Shown here one piece after another: positions 16,889 through 25,677 of a stretch of 64,000 nt of DNA (the first letter of the stretch is position 1; every line of letters starts with the position of its first letter). Under the pieces are notes generated by a model. The model saw only the letters and a list, made by a program, of their open reading frames with translations. It had not been told where the DNA came from and did no database searches. The translations under genes and the position numbers were made by a program. The DNA is from Stigmatella erecta. Its GTDB lineage: Bacteria; Myxococcota; Myxococcia; Myxococcales; Myxococcaceae. The stretch spans positions 62,001-126,000 of the forward strand of contig NZ_FOIJ01000018.1 of NCBI RefSeq assembly GCF_900111745.1, given 5' to 3'.

Positions 16889-18313
16889 GTGCAACACATC
16901 CGCAGCGAGCCCATCCCCAACAACGTGGACCTGGACAGCGCACCCGGCATGGTGCGAGCGATGTCTCACTGGCAGTCCCGATTCAAGAGCTGGTGGATGG
17001 AGCGCGGCCCCTCCGGATTTCAGTCTCACGAGGTGTATCTGCGCACGGCGGTCAGCGTGGAGCCGGATGGCTGGGCCCGGTACGAGCACGTGCGGATGCC
17101 GGAGTACCGCTGGGGCATCTTCCTGGCCCCCTCGGTGCGGGAGCGCACCATCGGCTTCGGGGACATGCAGGGCAAGCCCGTGTGGCAGGAGCCCCCCGAG
17201 GAGCACCGGGACACGCTGCGCTGGCTCATCGCGATGCAGGGCGACGCGGAGCCCGCGTCCGTGGAGCAGCAGCGGCTGCTGGGGAGTACCTGCCCCTCGC
17301 TGTACGACTTGCGCAACCTGCTGCAGGTGAACGTGGAGGAAGCCCGCCACCTGTGGGGCATGTCCTACCTGCTGCTGCGCTACTTCGGCACCGAGGGCTG
17401 GACCGCGGCCGAGGAGCTGCTCGACCGGAGCAGCGGCGACACCCAGCGGCCGCGCGTGCTGGATGCCTTCAACGCCCCGGTGCGCGACTGGCTGCACTTC
17501 TTCATGTACACGGCCTTCACCGACCGGGTGGGCAAGGTGCAGCTCCAGGCGGCGGCCGAATCCGCGTTTGATCCGCTGGCCCGCACGGCGCGCTTCATGG
17601 CCACCGAGGAGGCCCACCACCTGTTCGTGGGCGAGACGGGCGTGGGGCGGGTGCTCCAGCGCACCGCGGAGCTGATGAAGGCCTCGCCCAACGGCAGCGC
17701 CAGCGAGGCGGGCGGCATCGACCTGCACGTCATCCAGCGCTACCTCAACCTCTGGTATTCGCTGACCATGGACCTGTTCGGCGCGGAGATGTCGCGCAAG
17801 GCGGGCGCCATCTTCGCCAGCGGCGTGAAGGGCCGGCCCCGGGAGGCGATGTTCGAGGACCACTGCGAGCGCGACCGCACGCTCCGCGTGGAGTCCTGGG
17901 ACAGGGCGGCGGGCGCGCTCCACTACCAGGACGTGCCGGTGCGTTTGGCGATGAACGAGGTGCTCCGGGGACTGTTCACGCTCGACTGCCGGGGCGTGGT
18001 GGAGCGCTGGAACAAGGTGCTGGCCTCCCAGGGACTTCAGGAGCGGTTGCAGTTGCCGTCCCGACGCTTCCACCGCCAGCAGGGACTGCTGTCTTCCGGC
18101 CACTTCGCGCCGGACGGAACCCCCGTGTCCGAGGAGGAGTGGGCGCGGCGCAAGGACACGTGGCTGCCCACGGAGGCGGACGAGGTGGCGGTGCGCCAGG
18201 TTCAGGCCCGGGCGGTGCTGTCGCGGGGGGAGATGGCGAACTGGATCGCCCCGCCGGCCCGGGGCATTCACGGCCGGCCGCTCGATTTCGAGTACGTGCG
18301 CACGGAGACGTAG
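16889..18313 (+). CDS. boxB: BoxB-like benzoyl-CoA 2,3-epoxidase subunit (diiron)
   Basis: The 474-residue product starts at the GTG at 16889 after GGAGGAG. It closely follows the BoxB pattern from the N-terminus (IPNNVDL, SRFKSWWMERGPSGFQ, VYLRTAVSVEPDGWARYEHV, MPEYRWGIFLAP). BoxB is the diiron oxygenase that with reductase BoxA epoxidises benzoyl-CoA in the aerobic box pathway. Two ExxH iron-binding motifs are present: Glu151 to His154 in VEEARHLWGM and Glu241 to His244 in TEEAHHLFVG, matching the ligand spacing known for BoxB. The length fits the family. No boxA, boxC lyase or CoA ligase is near it here, so it may work on another aryl-CoA or use partners encoded elsewhere. Confidence 0.85.
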   Translation: MQHIRSEPIPNNVDLDSAPGMVRAMSHWQSRFKSWWMERGPSGFQSHEVYLRTAVSVEPDGWARYEHVRMPEYRWGIFLAPSVRERTIGFGDMQGKPVWQEPPEEHRDTLRWLIAMQGDAEPASVEQQRLLGSTCPSLYDLRNLLQVNVEEARHLWGMSYLLLRYFGTEGWTAAEELLDRSSGDTQRPRVLDAFNAPVRDWLHFFMYTAFTDRVGKVQLQAAAESAFDPLARTARFMATEEAHHLFVGETGVGRVLQRTAELMKASPNGSASEAGGIDLHVIQRYLNLWYSLTMDLFGAEMSRKAGAIFASGVKGRPREAMFEDHCERDRTLRVESWDRAAGALHYQDVPVRLAMNEVLRGLFTLDCRGVVERWNKVLASQGLQERLQLPSRRFHRQQGLLSSGHFAPDGTPVSEEEWARRKDTWLPTEADEVAVRQVQARAVLSRGEMANWIAPPARGIHGRPLDFEYVRTET

Positions 18314-18412
18314 CACCCGCCGGGAGGGAGGCCCGGGGTCCGGGGGCGCACGCTGGGCTCGTCCCAATGTGAGCCTTCAGGACGCTGGGGCGGGTTACAA
18401 CACTCCGGCCCC

Positions 18413-19624
18413 ATGGCCTCCTCCTTTCCCAAGCGCCTTCTGGCGCGCACGCTCATCCCCCTGCTGTTCATCGGGTGTGCCCGCGTCATCCTGGGGCCAC
18501 CCGGGCAGCAGCCCCTCCGCGAGCGCATCGCGGCGGACCACCCGCTCATCCGCTACACGGGCCGGTTCGACTTCACCGCGCCCCAGGCCCCGGTGTTCGA
18601 CTGGCCCGGGGTGAGCATCGAGGCCGCGTTCGAGGGCACCTCGTGCGCCGTGCGGCTGGAGGACGGCAACAACAACTACAACGTCTCGGTGGATGGGCAG
18701 CCGCCCACGGTGCTGCGCACCTCCGCGCGCGACACGTATGTGCTGGCCCAGGGGCTCGCGGAGGGGCCGCACACGGTGCGGCTCACGCGGCGCACGGAGT
18801 CCGGCTTCGGGCCGGGCACCTTCCACGGCTTCCTCCTGGACAAGGGCCACACGCTGGTGCCGCTGCCGCCCGCGCCGGGCCGGCGGCTGCTCTTCATCGG
18901 GGACTCGTTCACCGCGGGCTATGGCAACGAGGGGCAGCTGGGCTGCCAGTTCTCGCGGGGCACGGAGAACGTGGAGCGGGCCTATGCGGCGCTGGTGGCC
19001 AGCGAGCTGGGCGCGGAGTACTCCATCCTCGCCAAGTCCGGGCGGGGCGTGGTGCGCAACTACGCCGAGCCGGCCCCCGTCTCCGAAAAGCCCATGCCCG
19101 CGTACTTCGCCCAGGCGCGGGCCGAGCAGGCGCAGCCGCCCTGGGACTTCCGCCGGTGGGTGCCCGACGCGGTCATCATCAACCTGGGCACCAATGACTT
19201 CTCCACGCTGCCGCACCCGCCCCGGGAGGTGTTCCTCGCGGGGTACGAGGCGCTCATCGCGGCGGTGCGCGAGGTGTACCCGGATGTGCCCGTGCTGTGC
19301 GTGGCGGGGCCGCGCATGAAGGAGCCCGGCACGGAGCTCATCGAGACCCTGGTGGCGCGGCAGCACGCGCGGGATGGGGGCCGCACGCACCTGGCCCTCA
19401 TCCACGACACGCTGGAGGTGCCCCAGGACTACGGCTGCGACATGCACCCGAACCTGAGCGGCCACCGGAAGATCGCCGGCCAGCTCAAGCCCATCCTCGC
19501 CTCGGTGCTGGGGTGGAGGAAGGAAGTCAGTCTGGGCGACAGTTTCCCGGGGATTCCGTTGCAAGCCGGGCGGTTGCCCATTACGCCGGGGCCGCCTGCT
19601 TGGCTGGTACCCCACCCGAAGTGA
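18413..19624 (+). CDS. Carbohydrate esterase family 2-like SGNH lipoprotein
   Basis: The 403-residue lipoprotein has a hydrophobic signal and lipobox LLFIGC (Cys about 22). Residues about 45-150 form a jelly-roll-like region (FDFTAPQAPVFDWPGVSIEA, NNYNVSVDGQPPTVLRT), followed by an SGNH hydrolase domain: GDSFTAGYG (nucleophile Ser), the GTND block NLGTNDFSTL and the DMHPNLSGH C-terminal dyad. This two-domain order is that of CE2 acetylesterases, which remove acetyl groups from xylan or glucomannan. It would act at the cell surface on plant or bacterial polysaccharide. The C-terminal ~30 residues after the dyad lie beyond the usual domain end. Confidence 0.8.
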   Translation: MASSFPKRLLARTLIPLLFIGCARVILGPPGQQPLRERIAADHPLIRYTGRFDFTAPQAPVFDWPGVSIEAAFEGTSCAVRLEDGNNNYNVSVDGQPPTVLRTSARDTYVLAQGLAEGPHTVRLTRRTESGFGPGTFHGFLLDKGHTLVPLPPAPGRRLLFIGDSFTAGYGNEGQLGCQFSRGTENVERAYAALVASELGAEYSILAKSGRGVVRNYAEPAPVSEKPMPAYFAQARAEQAQPPWDFRRWVPDAVIINLGTNDFSTLPHPPREVFLAGYEALIAAVREVYPDVPVLCVAGPRMKEPGTELIETLVARQHARDGGRTHLALIHDTLEVPQDYGCDMHPNLSGHRKIAGQLKPILASVLGWRKEVSLGDSFPGIPLQAGRLPITPGPPAWLVPHPK

Positions 19625-19638
19625 CGCGAGGACGCTCC

Positions 19639-20073
19639 ATGGCTCCCATCTCCATCAGCCCGCTGTACACCGCCACCGCCACCGCCCAGGGAGGCCGCAA
19701 TGGCCGCGTCCGCTCGACGGATGGGGTGCTGGACCTGGCGCTCTCCATGCCCAAGGAGCTGGGCGGCGCGGGCGGCGCCAGCACCAACCCCGAGCAGCTC
19801 TTCGCGGCCGGCTACGCCGCGTGCTTCGAGAGCGCGCTGCGGCTGGTGGCGGGCAAGGCGGGCAAGAACGTGAAGGAGGCGGCCATCACCGGCTCGGCCA
19901 CCATCGGCAAGACGCCGGATGGCGGCTTCGGGCTGGCGGTGGAGCTCAAGGGCAAGCTGCCGGGCCTGTCCCAGGAGGAGGCCCAGCAGCTCATGCACGC
20001 CGCGCACGAGGTGTGCCCCTACTCGAAGGCCACGCGCGGTAACATCGACGTGAAGCTCTCCGTGGAGACCTGA
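19639..20073 (+). CDS. ohr: Organic hydroperoxide resistance protein Ohr
   Basis: The 144-residue protein fits Ohr in length and in its two redox cysteines: the peroxidatic Cys in AGYAACFESAL and the resolving Cys in HEVCPYSKATRGNIDVKL. Ohr reduces fatty-acid and lipid hydroperoxides with lipoyl groups and acts as a cytoplasmic dimer. The conserved QLFAAGYAAC and PYSKAT stretches separate it from OsmC, whose motifs differ. It starts 14 nt after the esterase stop codon. No OhrR-type regulator gene is adjacent, so its control is not visible here. Confidence 0.92.
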   Translation: MAPISISPLYTATATAQGGRNGRVRSTDGVLDLALSMPKELGGAGGASTNPEQLFAAGYAACFESALRLVAGKAGKNVKEAAITGSATIGKTPDGGFGLAVELKGKLPGLSQEEAQQLMHAAHEVCPYSKATRGNIDVKLSVET

Positions 20074-20076
20074 GGT

Positions 20077-21246
20077 CTACTTCGCGCCCTCCACCCAGGT
20101 GCCCCAGCCCGTGAGCTGGGTGAAGTCCTGGGGCTTGCGCTTGCCCTGGGCGTCCAGCGTGTCCACGCCCTCGGTGAGGTAGCGGAAGCGGGCGTCATAG
20201 GGGAGCCCCGCGAGCGAGGCATCCCACGGGTCCGCCGCGTAGGTCTCGAAGCGGATCCGGCGCACGCCGCCCTCGTTCTCCGGCGTCTCGACGGTGACCG
20301 AGGGCACCGCGCGGCCCTGGAGGCGGAAGGTGCCCCGCGTGGGGGAGTTGCCCGCCAGCGGCGGCCAGCCCTCGGTGGGGAGCGCGCCGGTGACGAGCCG
20401 CATCAGCCACTCCTCCAGCGGCGCCACCGAGGCCTCGGCGAAGCCCGGGCAGGCGGGGCCCTGGGAGGGGGCGGGCCCGTCCGCCTGGAGGATGTAGCCG
20501 CGCTCGGCGGTGACGCACGTGCGCAGGGTGGTGTCCTCGCCGCCCACCTTCGCGCGGAAGTCGAACCACGTGCCGGGCCCCAGCGGCCGCTCCAGCGAGG
20601 GGGCCGGGGACGAGCCGCCCTCGGCGCCCTGGCGGACCTCGAGGAGGGTGAGCTGGGTGCCGCCGCTGGCGCCAAAGCCCGACAGCGTGACGCTGAGGCT
20701 CAGCAGCCCCCGGGTGAGGTACAGCGGCCCGGGCTCGGCCGCGTAGAGCGAGTTGACCAGGTTGCCATCCACCGGCCGCTGGTCGTCGAGGTAGCGCCGG
20801 GCCTCCCACTGCCGGCCCGCGGCGGAGAGCTGCTCGAGGCTCTCGGTGCCCCGGGGCGTCACCTCCAGGTCCCGCGAGGTCTCCATGCTCACCGGCAGCG
20901 TCAGGTCCCGGGCCAGCCACGGGTGGGTGAGGGGCTTGCCCGCGTCATCGGTGAAGGAGAGCGTCAGCCACACCCACGGCGCCTGGACGGCGGTCACCTC
21001 CACCTGGAGCCGGCCCGCGAGCGCCCGGGGGGGAAGGGGCCGGCGGCCGGGGCCTTGGTTGGTGGAGAAAGCATAGATGGCGCGGTCCCCCACCCGGGCC
21101 TGGCCCCAGGGGGTGTGGCGCGGCGTGGAGGGGGGCTGGGCGGGAGGCTCCGGCGGAGCCCCGGGCACGGGCTGCCGCGTGCTCGCGCAGTGGGTGAGCA
21201 GGGACAGGGCGGCACTGCCGACGAGGAATGCGGTGGTGGGACGCAT
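20077..21246 (-). CDS. Secreted or lipoprotein-like protein of unknown function
   Basis: The 389-residue product starts at the ATG at 21246 behind GGAGAGC. The N-terminus MRPTTAFLVGSAALSLLTHC has a hydrophobic stretch ending in Cys20, which could be a lipobox although the residue before it is His. The mature part starts Pro-rich, then is beta-rich, for example YLTRGLLSLSVTLSGFGASG and GYILQADGPAPSQGPACPG; two cysteines probably form one disulfide. No family is recognised. It converges on ohr with a 3-nt gap. Confidence 0.55.
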   Translation of the reverse strand: MRPTTAFLVGSAALSLLTHCASTRQPVPGAPPEPPAQPPSTPRHTPWGQARVGDRAIYAFSTNQGPGRRPLPPRALAGRLQVEVTAVQAPWVWLTLSFTDDAGKPLTHPWLARDLTLPVSMETSRDLEVTPRGTESLEQLSAAGRQWEARRYLDDQRPVDGNLVNSLYAAEPGPLYLTRGLLSLSVTLSGFGASGGTQLTLLEVRQGAEGGSSPAPSLERPLGPGTWFDFRAKVGGEDTTLRTCVTAERGYILQADGPAPSQGPACPGFAEASVAPLEEWLMRLVTGALPTEGWPPLAGNSPTRGTFRLQGRAVPSVTVETPENEGGVRRIRFETYAADPWDASLAGLPYDARFRYLTEGVDTLDAQGKRKPQDFTQLTGWGTWVEGAK

Positions 21247-21336
21247 CGGAGCTCTCCAGGAGGGACGCAGGGTGTTTTCCCCGCCGGGGGTTGATACACC
21301 GGAGGCCCGCAAGTCCCCAATCTTCCGGAGCAGTCC

Positions 21337-23340
21337 ATGTCCTCCGTCCTGCCCATCCGCCGCGTCGTCCTCTACAAGCACGGAGTCGGTTACTTCGAGC
21401 GGAAGGGGACGGTGAGCGGCAACGAGGCGCTGCACCTCGACTTCAAGGCGCGCGACATGAACGACGTGCTCAAGTCGATGACGGTGCTGGACCTGTCGGG
21501 CGGCTCCGTGTCGGCGGTGAGCTACGACTCGACAAAGCCCCTGGAGCAGCTCCTCCAGGAGGCCACCATCCGGATTCCCGAGTCCGGCAGCCTCACGGCC
21601 CTGCTGGGGCAAATCAAGGGCGCGCGGGTGCGGGTGCGCCTGGGGGGCAAGGAGCCCCTGGAGGGCCTCATCGTGGGGCTGGAGCCGCTCGCGGTGGTGG
21701 AGGGGAAGACGTCGGTGATGCGGCCCTTCCTGTCGCTGCTGGTGGGCGCCTCGCTGCGCACCTTCGACTTGCTGGAAATCACGGAGCTGGAGTTCCTGGA
21801 CGATGCGGTGCGCAAGGACCTGGAGTTCTACCTGGCCACGGTGCTCTCCTCGTACAAGAAGGACAGCAAGCGCATGTCCATCATCACCTCGGGCACGGGC
21901 GAGCGAGAGCTGTTCGTCAGCTACGTGGTGGAAGCGCCCGTGTGGAAGACGAGCTACCGCATCCTCCTGGACGAGCAGAAGCCGCCGCTGCTCCAGGGCT
22001 GGGCGCTGGTGGACAACGTGGGGGACGAGGACTGGATGAACGTGGACCTGGCGCTCATCGCCGGGCTGCCCGTGTCCTTCGTGCACGACCTGTACAACCC
22101 CCGCTACATGAAGCGCCCGGTGGTGCAGGTGCGCACGGAGGCGGCCGCCGCGCCCGTCATCCCCGAGGAGGCCTTTGGCCAGGCCTATGGCGGGGACGAT
22201 GACGGGGAGAGCGAGAAGGCCTTCTTTCCCCCTCCGGCGCCCGCGCCGGCCGCGGCCCCCATGCGGACCATGGTGGGAGGAGGGGGCCCGCTGGCCCGGA
22301 AGGGCGGGCGGATGCGCGAGGTGGCCGAGAAGAGCGTGGAGGTGAAGACGCTCACCAAGGAAGTGGGGGACCTGTTCGAGTACCGGGTGGACCACCCGGT
22401 GACGGTGCACCGCAACCAGAGCGCGCTGGTGCCCATCCTGCAGCGGCCGTTCGAGGGCCGGCGCGTGCTGCTCTACAACCGGACCACGCGCGAGAAGAAC
22501 CCGATGGCGTGCATCGAGATGAAGAACACGGCGGGGCTCACGCTGGAGGGCGGGCCCGTGACGGTGATGGAGTCGGACACGTACGTGGGCGAGGCGATGC
22601 TCGACACCATGAAGCCGGAGGACCGGCGCTTCGTGCCGTACGCGGTGGAGCTCAGCTGTGCGGTGTCGGTGGAGGACCGGGTGGAGGATGGGCCCGTGTT
22701 CCGCGCGGTGGTGAGCCGGGGCGTGCTGTCCGTGGAGTACTACCACCTGCGCCGCACGAAGTACTTCGTGCGCAACAAGGCCCCGCGTCCGGCGGTGCTC
22801 TTCCTGGAGCACCCGCGCACGGGCTGGGAGCTGCGGGAGACGCCGGAGCCGGCCGAGACGACGGACGGCTTCTGGCGCTTCAAGCTGGAGCTGGCCGCCG
22901 GCGCCACCCCCGAGCTGATGGTGACGGAGCGCTCGCGCGGCATCCGCCAGTACGCCTTCAGCAGCATCAACCTGGACGAGGTCGCCTTCTTCCTGAGCTC
23001 GCATTATATCGATGCGGGGCTCGCCGAGTCGCTGCGGGAGATCATCGCCCTGCGCGACCGCGTCACCACGCTGGCGCGCGAGGCCCAGCAGTTGACCGAG
23101 GAGCGCGAGCAGGTCTTCAAGGACCAGGAGCGCATCCGCTCGAACATCGATTCGCTCAAGACGGGGGCCTCGCAGCGCGACCTGGCCGAGCGCTTCGTGA
23201 CGAAGCTGAGCGAGCAGGAGAACCGGCTGGATGCCATTGGCGAGGCCCTGGAGCGGCTCGCCGAGGAGCGCACGGTGGCGAGCGAGGAGGTGGCCCGCCG
23301 CCTCTATGCGCTCAGCTACTCCGCGGACCTGGAGACCTGA
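21337..23340 (+). CDS. DUF4139 domain protein
   Basis: The 667-residue protein has the DUF4139 layout: an N-terminal beta-rich region (RRVVLYKHGVGYFERKGTVSG), a central part with ELFVSYVVEAPVWKTSYRIL followed by WALVDNVGDEDWMNVDLALI, an Ala/Pro-rich disordered linker near residues 265-325, then more beta-sandwich and a C-terminal coiled coil (about 560-650, for example EREQVFKDQERIRSNIDSLK). DUF4139 proteins include mucoidy inhibitor A-like proteins and others of unknown activity. No signal peptide is visible, so a cytoplasmic location is likely. Its last 25 nt overlap the stop end of the convergent class A-like gene. Confidence 0.75.
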   Translation: MSSVLPIRRVVLYKHGVGYFERKGTVSGNEALHLDFKARDMNDVLKSMTVLDLSGGSVSAVSYDSTKPLEQLLQEATIRIPESGSLTALLGQIKGARVRVRLGGKEPLEGLIVGLEPLAVVEGKTSVMRPFLSLLVGASLRTFDLLEITELEFLDDAVRKDLEFYLATVLSSYKKDSKRMSIITSGTGERELFVSYVVEAPVWKTSYRILLDEQKPPLLQGWALVDNVGDEDWMNVDLALIAGLPVSFVHDLYNPRYMKRPVVQVRTEAAAAPVIPEEAFGQAYGGDDDGESEKAFFPPPAPAPAAAPMRTMVGGGGPLARKGGRMREVAEKSVEVKTLTKEVGDLFEYRVDHPVTVHRNQSALVPILQRPFEGRRVLLYNRTTREKNPMACIEMKNTAGLTLEGGPVTVMESDTYVGEAMLDTMKPEDRRFVPYAVELSCAVSVEDRVEDGPVFRAVVSRGVLSVEYYHLRRTKYFVRNKAPRPAVLFLEHPRTGWELRETPEPAETTDGFWRFKLELAAGATPELMVTERSRGIRQYAFSSINLDEVAFFLSSHYIDAGLAESLREIIALRDRVTTLAREAQQLTEEREQVFKDQERIRSNIDSLKTGASQRDLAERFVTKLSEQENRLDAIGEALERLAEERTVASEEVARRLYALSYSADLET

Positions 23341-24386
23341 GCGTCCGCCGTGCCCAGGGTGCGCCAGACGCTCTCGCCCAGGAAGGCGAACAGCCGCTCC
23401 GCGTCCGCGACGCGCCAGAAGTTCCGGGTGCAGGCCGCGATGACGGCGGGCTGGCCGGAGGGGAGCGTCAGGAAGCCCAGGTCACAGGCCCGCCGGTGCT
23501 GGGTGCCCGTCTTGTGCGCCCAGGCCGCCGTCGCGGGCAACCCGGCGGCGACGCGCCCGCGCCCCGTCTGGCAGGCCCGCATCAGCGTGTGGGCCCGGGT
23601 GCAGCTCGCCGCGCTCAGCCCCTCGCAGCGGGCCACCTGCCGGAGGAGCTGGCCCATCCCCCGCATGGAGGCGGAGTTCACCTGCTCCGCGTAGAAGGCC
23701 CCGAACGCCTGATCCAGGTCCTGGCCCGACCAGGCGGTGCGGGGCGCCAGCATCCGTGAGAGCTCCTGGGCCCGGGACGCCGGGGAGTCATACCGGCCCA
23801 GGGTACGGATCTGCTCCGGGGTGAAGGCGAGCGCCTTCGGATCCAGCTGGGCGTAGATGCGGCGGCGCTCGTCCAGGAGGGACACGACCGGGCCCGTCTG
23901 GACGCCCCGGGTTGCGAGCTGGGCCTTCACGGCGTCCACGCCCACGCGTTTCATGAGGAGGTCCGCGGCGGCGTTGTCGCTGTCCACCATCATGTACTCC
24001 AGCAGGGCCGAGACGGGCAGCGCGTCTCCCGGCCGGGCCCGGTGGAGCCGGTGCATCCCATCGCGGAGGGAGTCCGAGGTGAACGCCAGCGGCTCGTCCC
24101 AGGAGAGCCGTCCTGCATCCACCTGGTGCATCACCTCCAGCATCACCCCGAGCTTGATGGCGGAGGAGAGGTAGGTGAGGCGATCGGCGTCGTAGGCGTA
24201 TTCCTCGCCGGACTCGACATCGAGCACGTAGAGCGAGAGCTCCCCGTCGAAGTTCCGGGCGGCCGTCTCCACGAGCCCGTTCAGCTCGGCCGTCCAGCGC
24301 GGCGCTTCGGGGGGACCGAGCGCTTCCGCGGAGGCGGTGACGAGCCCGGTGACCAGGAAGGCACAGAGGCAGGCGGCCCTGGTCAT
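23316..24386 (-). CDS. Class A beta-lactamase-like serine hydrolase lacking the Glu166 motif
   Basis: The 356-residue protein starts at the ATG at 24386, preceded by the strong GGAGGTGAT, and has a signal peptide (CAFLVTGLVTASAEALG). The class A signatures are present: S-x-x-K in YLSSAIKLG, S-D-N in MMVDSDNAAADLL and K-T-G in WAHKTGTQHRR. The omega-loop ExxLN motif that supplies the deacylating Glu is not found where expected; the region reads AWSGQDLDQAFGAFYAEQVN. It may therefore be a slow or repurposed hydrolase or DD-peptidase-like enzyme rather than a true lactamase. It is 31 nt downstream of the repeat lipoprotein, with a GAGCGC-TT-GCGCTC hairpin (24406-24419) at the junction. Confidence 0.72.
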   Translation of the reverse strand: MTRAACLCAFLVTGLVTASAEALGPPEAPRWTAELNGLVETAARNFDGELSLYVLDVESGEEYAYDADRLTYLSSAIKLGVMLEVMHQVDAGRLSWDEPLAFTSDSLRDGMHRLHRARPGDALPVSALLEYMMVDSDNAAADLLMKRVGVDAVKAQLATRGVQTGPVVSLLDERRRIYAQLDPKALAFTPEQIRTLGRYDSPASRAQELSRMLAPRTAWSGQDLDQAFGAFYAEQVNSASMRGMGQLLRQVARCEGLSAASCTRAHTLMRACQTGRGRVAAGLPATAAWAHKTGTQHRRACDLGFLTLPSGQPAVIAACTRNFWRVADAERLFAFLGESVWRTLGTADAQVSRSAE

Positions 24387-24417
24387 CGTGTCATCACCTC
24401 CCTGGGAGCGCTTGCGC

Positions 24418-25437
24418 TCACCCCCCACCGCCCCCCGCGCCGCCCATTCCGGTGTCCTGGAACTGGCTGTCCACGGGGGCTGGCTCACGCGCGGGTGCTA
24501 CCTGGGTGTCCGCGGGAGCGCGGTTGGGCGTCGCGGCCCCACCGATGGCATCCCGCCCGGCCGGTGCTGGCGCGACGTTGACGTCCTCATCCGTGTTGCC
24601 CGCGCTGCCGGCGCTCATGTCCGTGTTGCCCGCGCCGCCGGTGCCCTGGTCCGGGGCTGGCTCCTTCGCGGGCGCCGCCTGGGTGTCCGCGGGAGCGGGG
24701 GCTGGCGAAGCGGAGCCTCCGATGGCGTCCTGCCCGGCCGGTGCTGGCGCGACGTTGACGTCCTCATCCGTGTTGCCCGCGCCGCCGGTGCCCTGGTCCG
24801 GGGGGGGATTGCCGATGGCATCCAACCCGGAGGGCGCAGGCGCGGCGTTGATGTCCGCGTCCATGTTGCCCGCGCCGCCGGTGCCCAGCTCCTCGGACGG
24901 CATGTCGTCCGACATGATGTCCGGGGGCGCGATGTCCCGCTCGCTGCGCGTCGCGGGCGGGATGATGGCGCTGTCCTGCTGGAGGGCGCTTCCAATGCTC
25001 TGCTCGCCGGGCTGCATGGGCGCGGGGTTGTCATCCACCTCCGTGTTGCCCGCACCGCCCACGCCCGTGTCCGTGTCCAAGGGCTGGGACTCGGTGCTCT
25101 CCAGGGCCGAGCTGCTGGTGCCCAGGTTGCTCTGGCCGAGGTGGGGGCTTGAGTCCGTCTCGGACGGGACGCATTCCGCACCGGCCGAGCCACCGGTTCC
25201 AGAGTCCTCCTGGAGAGACTGCGAGCGCTGGGTGGTGGAGGCGCCCGGGCGAACCACGGTGCAGGAGAGGACAGGCGAGCCCTGCGAGGACGTCATGCCT
25301 CCTGCTTGTGCCTGCTGCGCGGCGGGGCTCGTGTCCTGGGCGTCAGGCACCTCGGCCCGGGCTTGCCCCTTTTGCCCGTGCGCGCAGCCGATGCCGAGCA
25401 AGGCCGCGGCGGCGATGGATCCAAGAATCTCTTTCAT
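24418..25437 (-). CDS. Repeat-rich lipoprotein
   Basis: The 339-residue product starts at the ATG at 25437 with the signal MKEILGSIAAAALLGIGC (lipobox Cys18). The rest is low-complexity, built of imperfect copies of a GTGGAGNTDEDVNVAPAPAG unit followed by D-A-I-G, with Ser/Pro/Gln-rich spacers. It ends in a Gly run. The repeats are visible in DNA: a CCGATGG-anchored block recurs at 24542, 24719 and 24812. Such Asp/Gly/Asn repeats without cysteine suggest an extended, possibly calcium-binding surface fibre; this is inference. No enzyme motif is present. The gene is probably co-transcribed with the serine hydrolase downstream. Confidence 0.7.
   Translation of the reverse strand: MKEILGSIAAAALLGIGCAHGQKGQARAEVPDAQDTSPAAQQAQAGGMTSSQGSPVLSCTVVRPGASTTQRSQSLQEDSGTGGSAGAECVPSETDSSPHLGQSNLGTSSSALESTESQPLDTDTGVGGAGNTEVDDNPAPMQPGEQSIGSALQQDSAIIPPATRSERDIAPPDIMSDDMPSEELGTGGAGNMDADINAAPAPSGLDAIGNPPPDQGTGGAGNTDEDVNVAPAPAGQDAIGGSASPAPAPADTQAAPAKEPAPDQGTGGAGNTDMSAGSAGNTDEDVNVAPAPAGRDAIGGAATPNRAPADTQVAPAREPAPVDSQFQDTGMGGAGGGGG
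24542..24870. repeat. Imperfect tandem coding repeats within the repeat lipoprotein
   Basis: A block beginning CCGATGGC (on the plus strand) and containing CGACGTTGACGTCCTCATCC and GTGTTGCCCGCG occurs at 24542 and 24719 (offset 177 nt, 59 codons), with a more diverged copy from 24812 (93 nt later). Offsets are multiples of three, so copy-number change would keep the reading frame. Confidence 0.6.
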
Positions 25438-25449
25438 GATGCCCTCGAT

Positions 25450-25472
25450 CGTTCACGTGGCTCATGTGAACG
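25450..25472. promoter_or_regulatory. Inverted repeat upstream of the repeat lipoprotein
   Basis: CGTTCAC (25450-25456) and GTGAACG (25466-25472) form 7-bp arms around 9 nt, 13 nt upstream of the lipoprotein start codon. The position in the short leader suits an operator or a structured RNA leader. The remaining 25473-25677 gap between the divergent genes shows a GGGGG ribosome-binding site for the gene at 25678 and no other clear element. Confidence 0.4.
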
Positions 25473-25677
25473 GTGAGGACCGCCCCCCTTGACGACAACG
25501 TGTCGGAATCCGGACACCGGTGGATTCCCGAGGGCTGGTGGGACCCACGGCGGACGCCGAAGGGCCTGCTTGCCCGTGAGGTCTCCCCTGCGAGTCTCAT
25601 GCAAGGGGAAATAAGTTGTTACAGCGCCCGCACACGGTGCTTGACCCGGTGCGTTCATCCCTTTTTAGAAGGGGGGG

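Noticed and set aside
20077-23004. Apparent 975-residue extension of the secreted protein gene
   Set aside because: The part beyond 21246 is antisense to the DUF4139 gene, and a signal peptide with a good ribosome-binding site begins at 21246.
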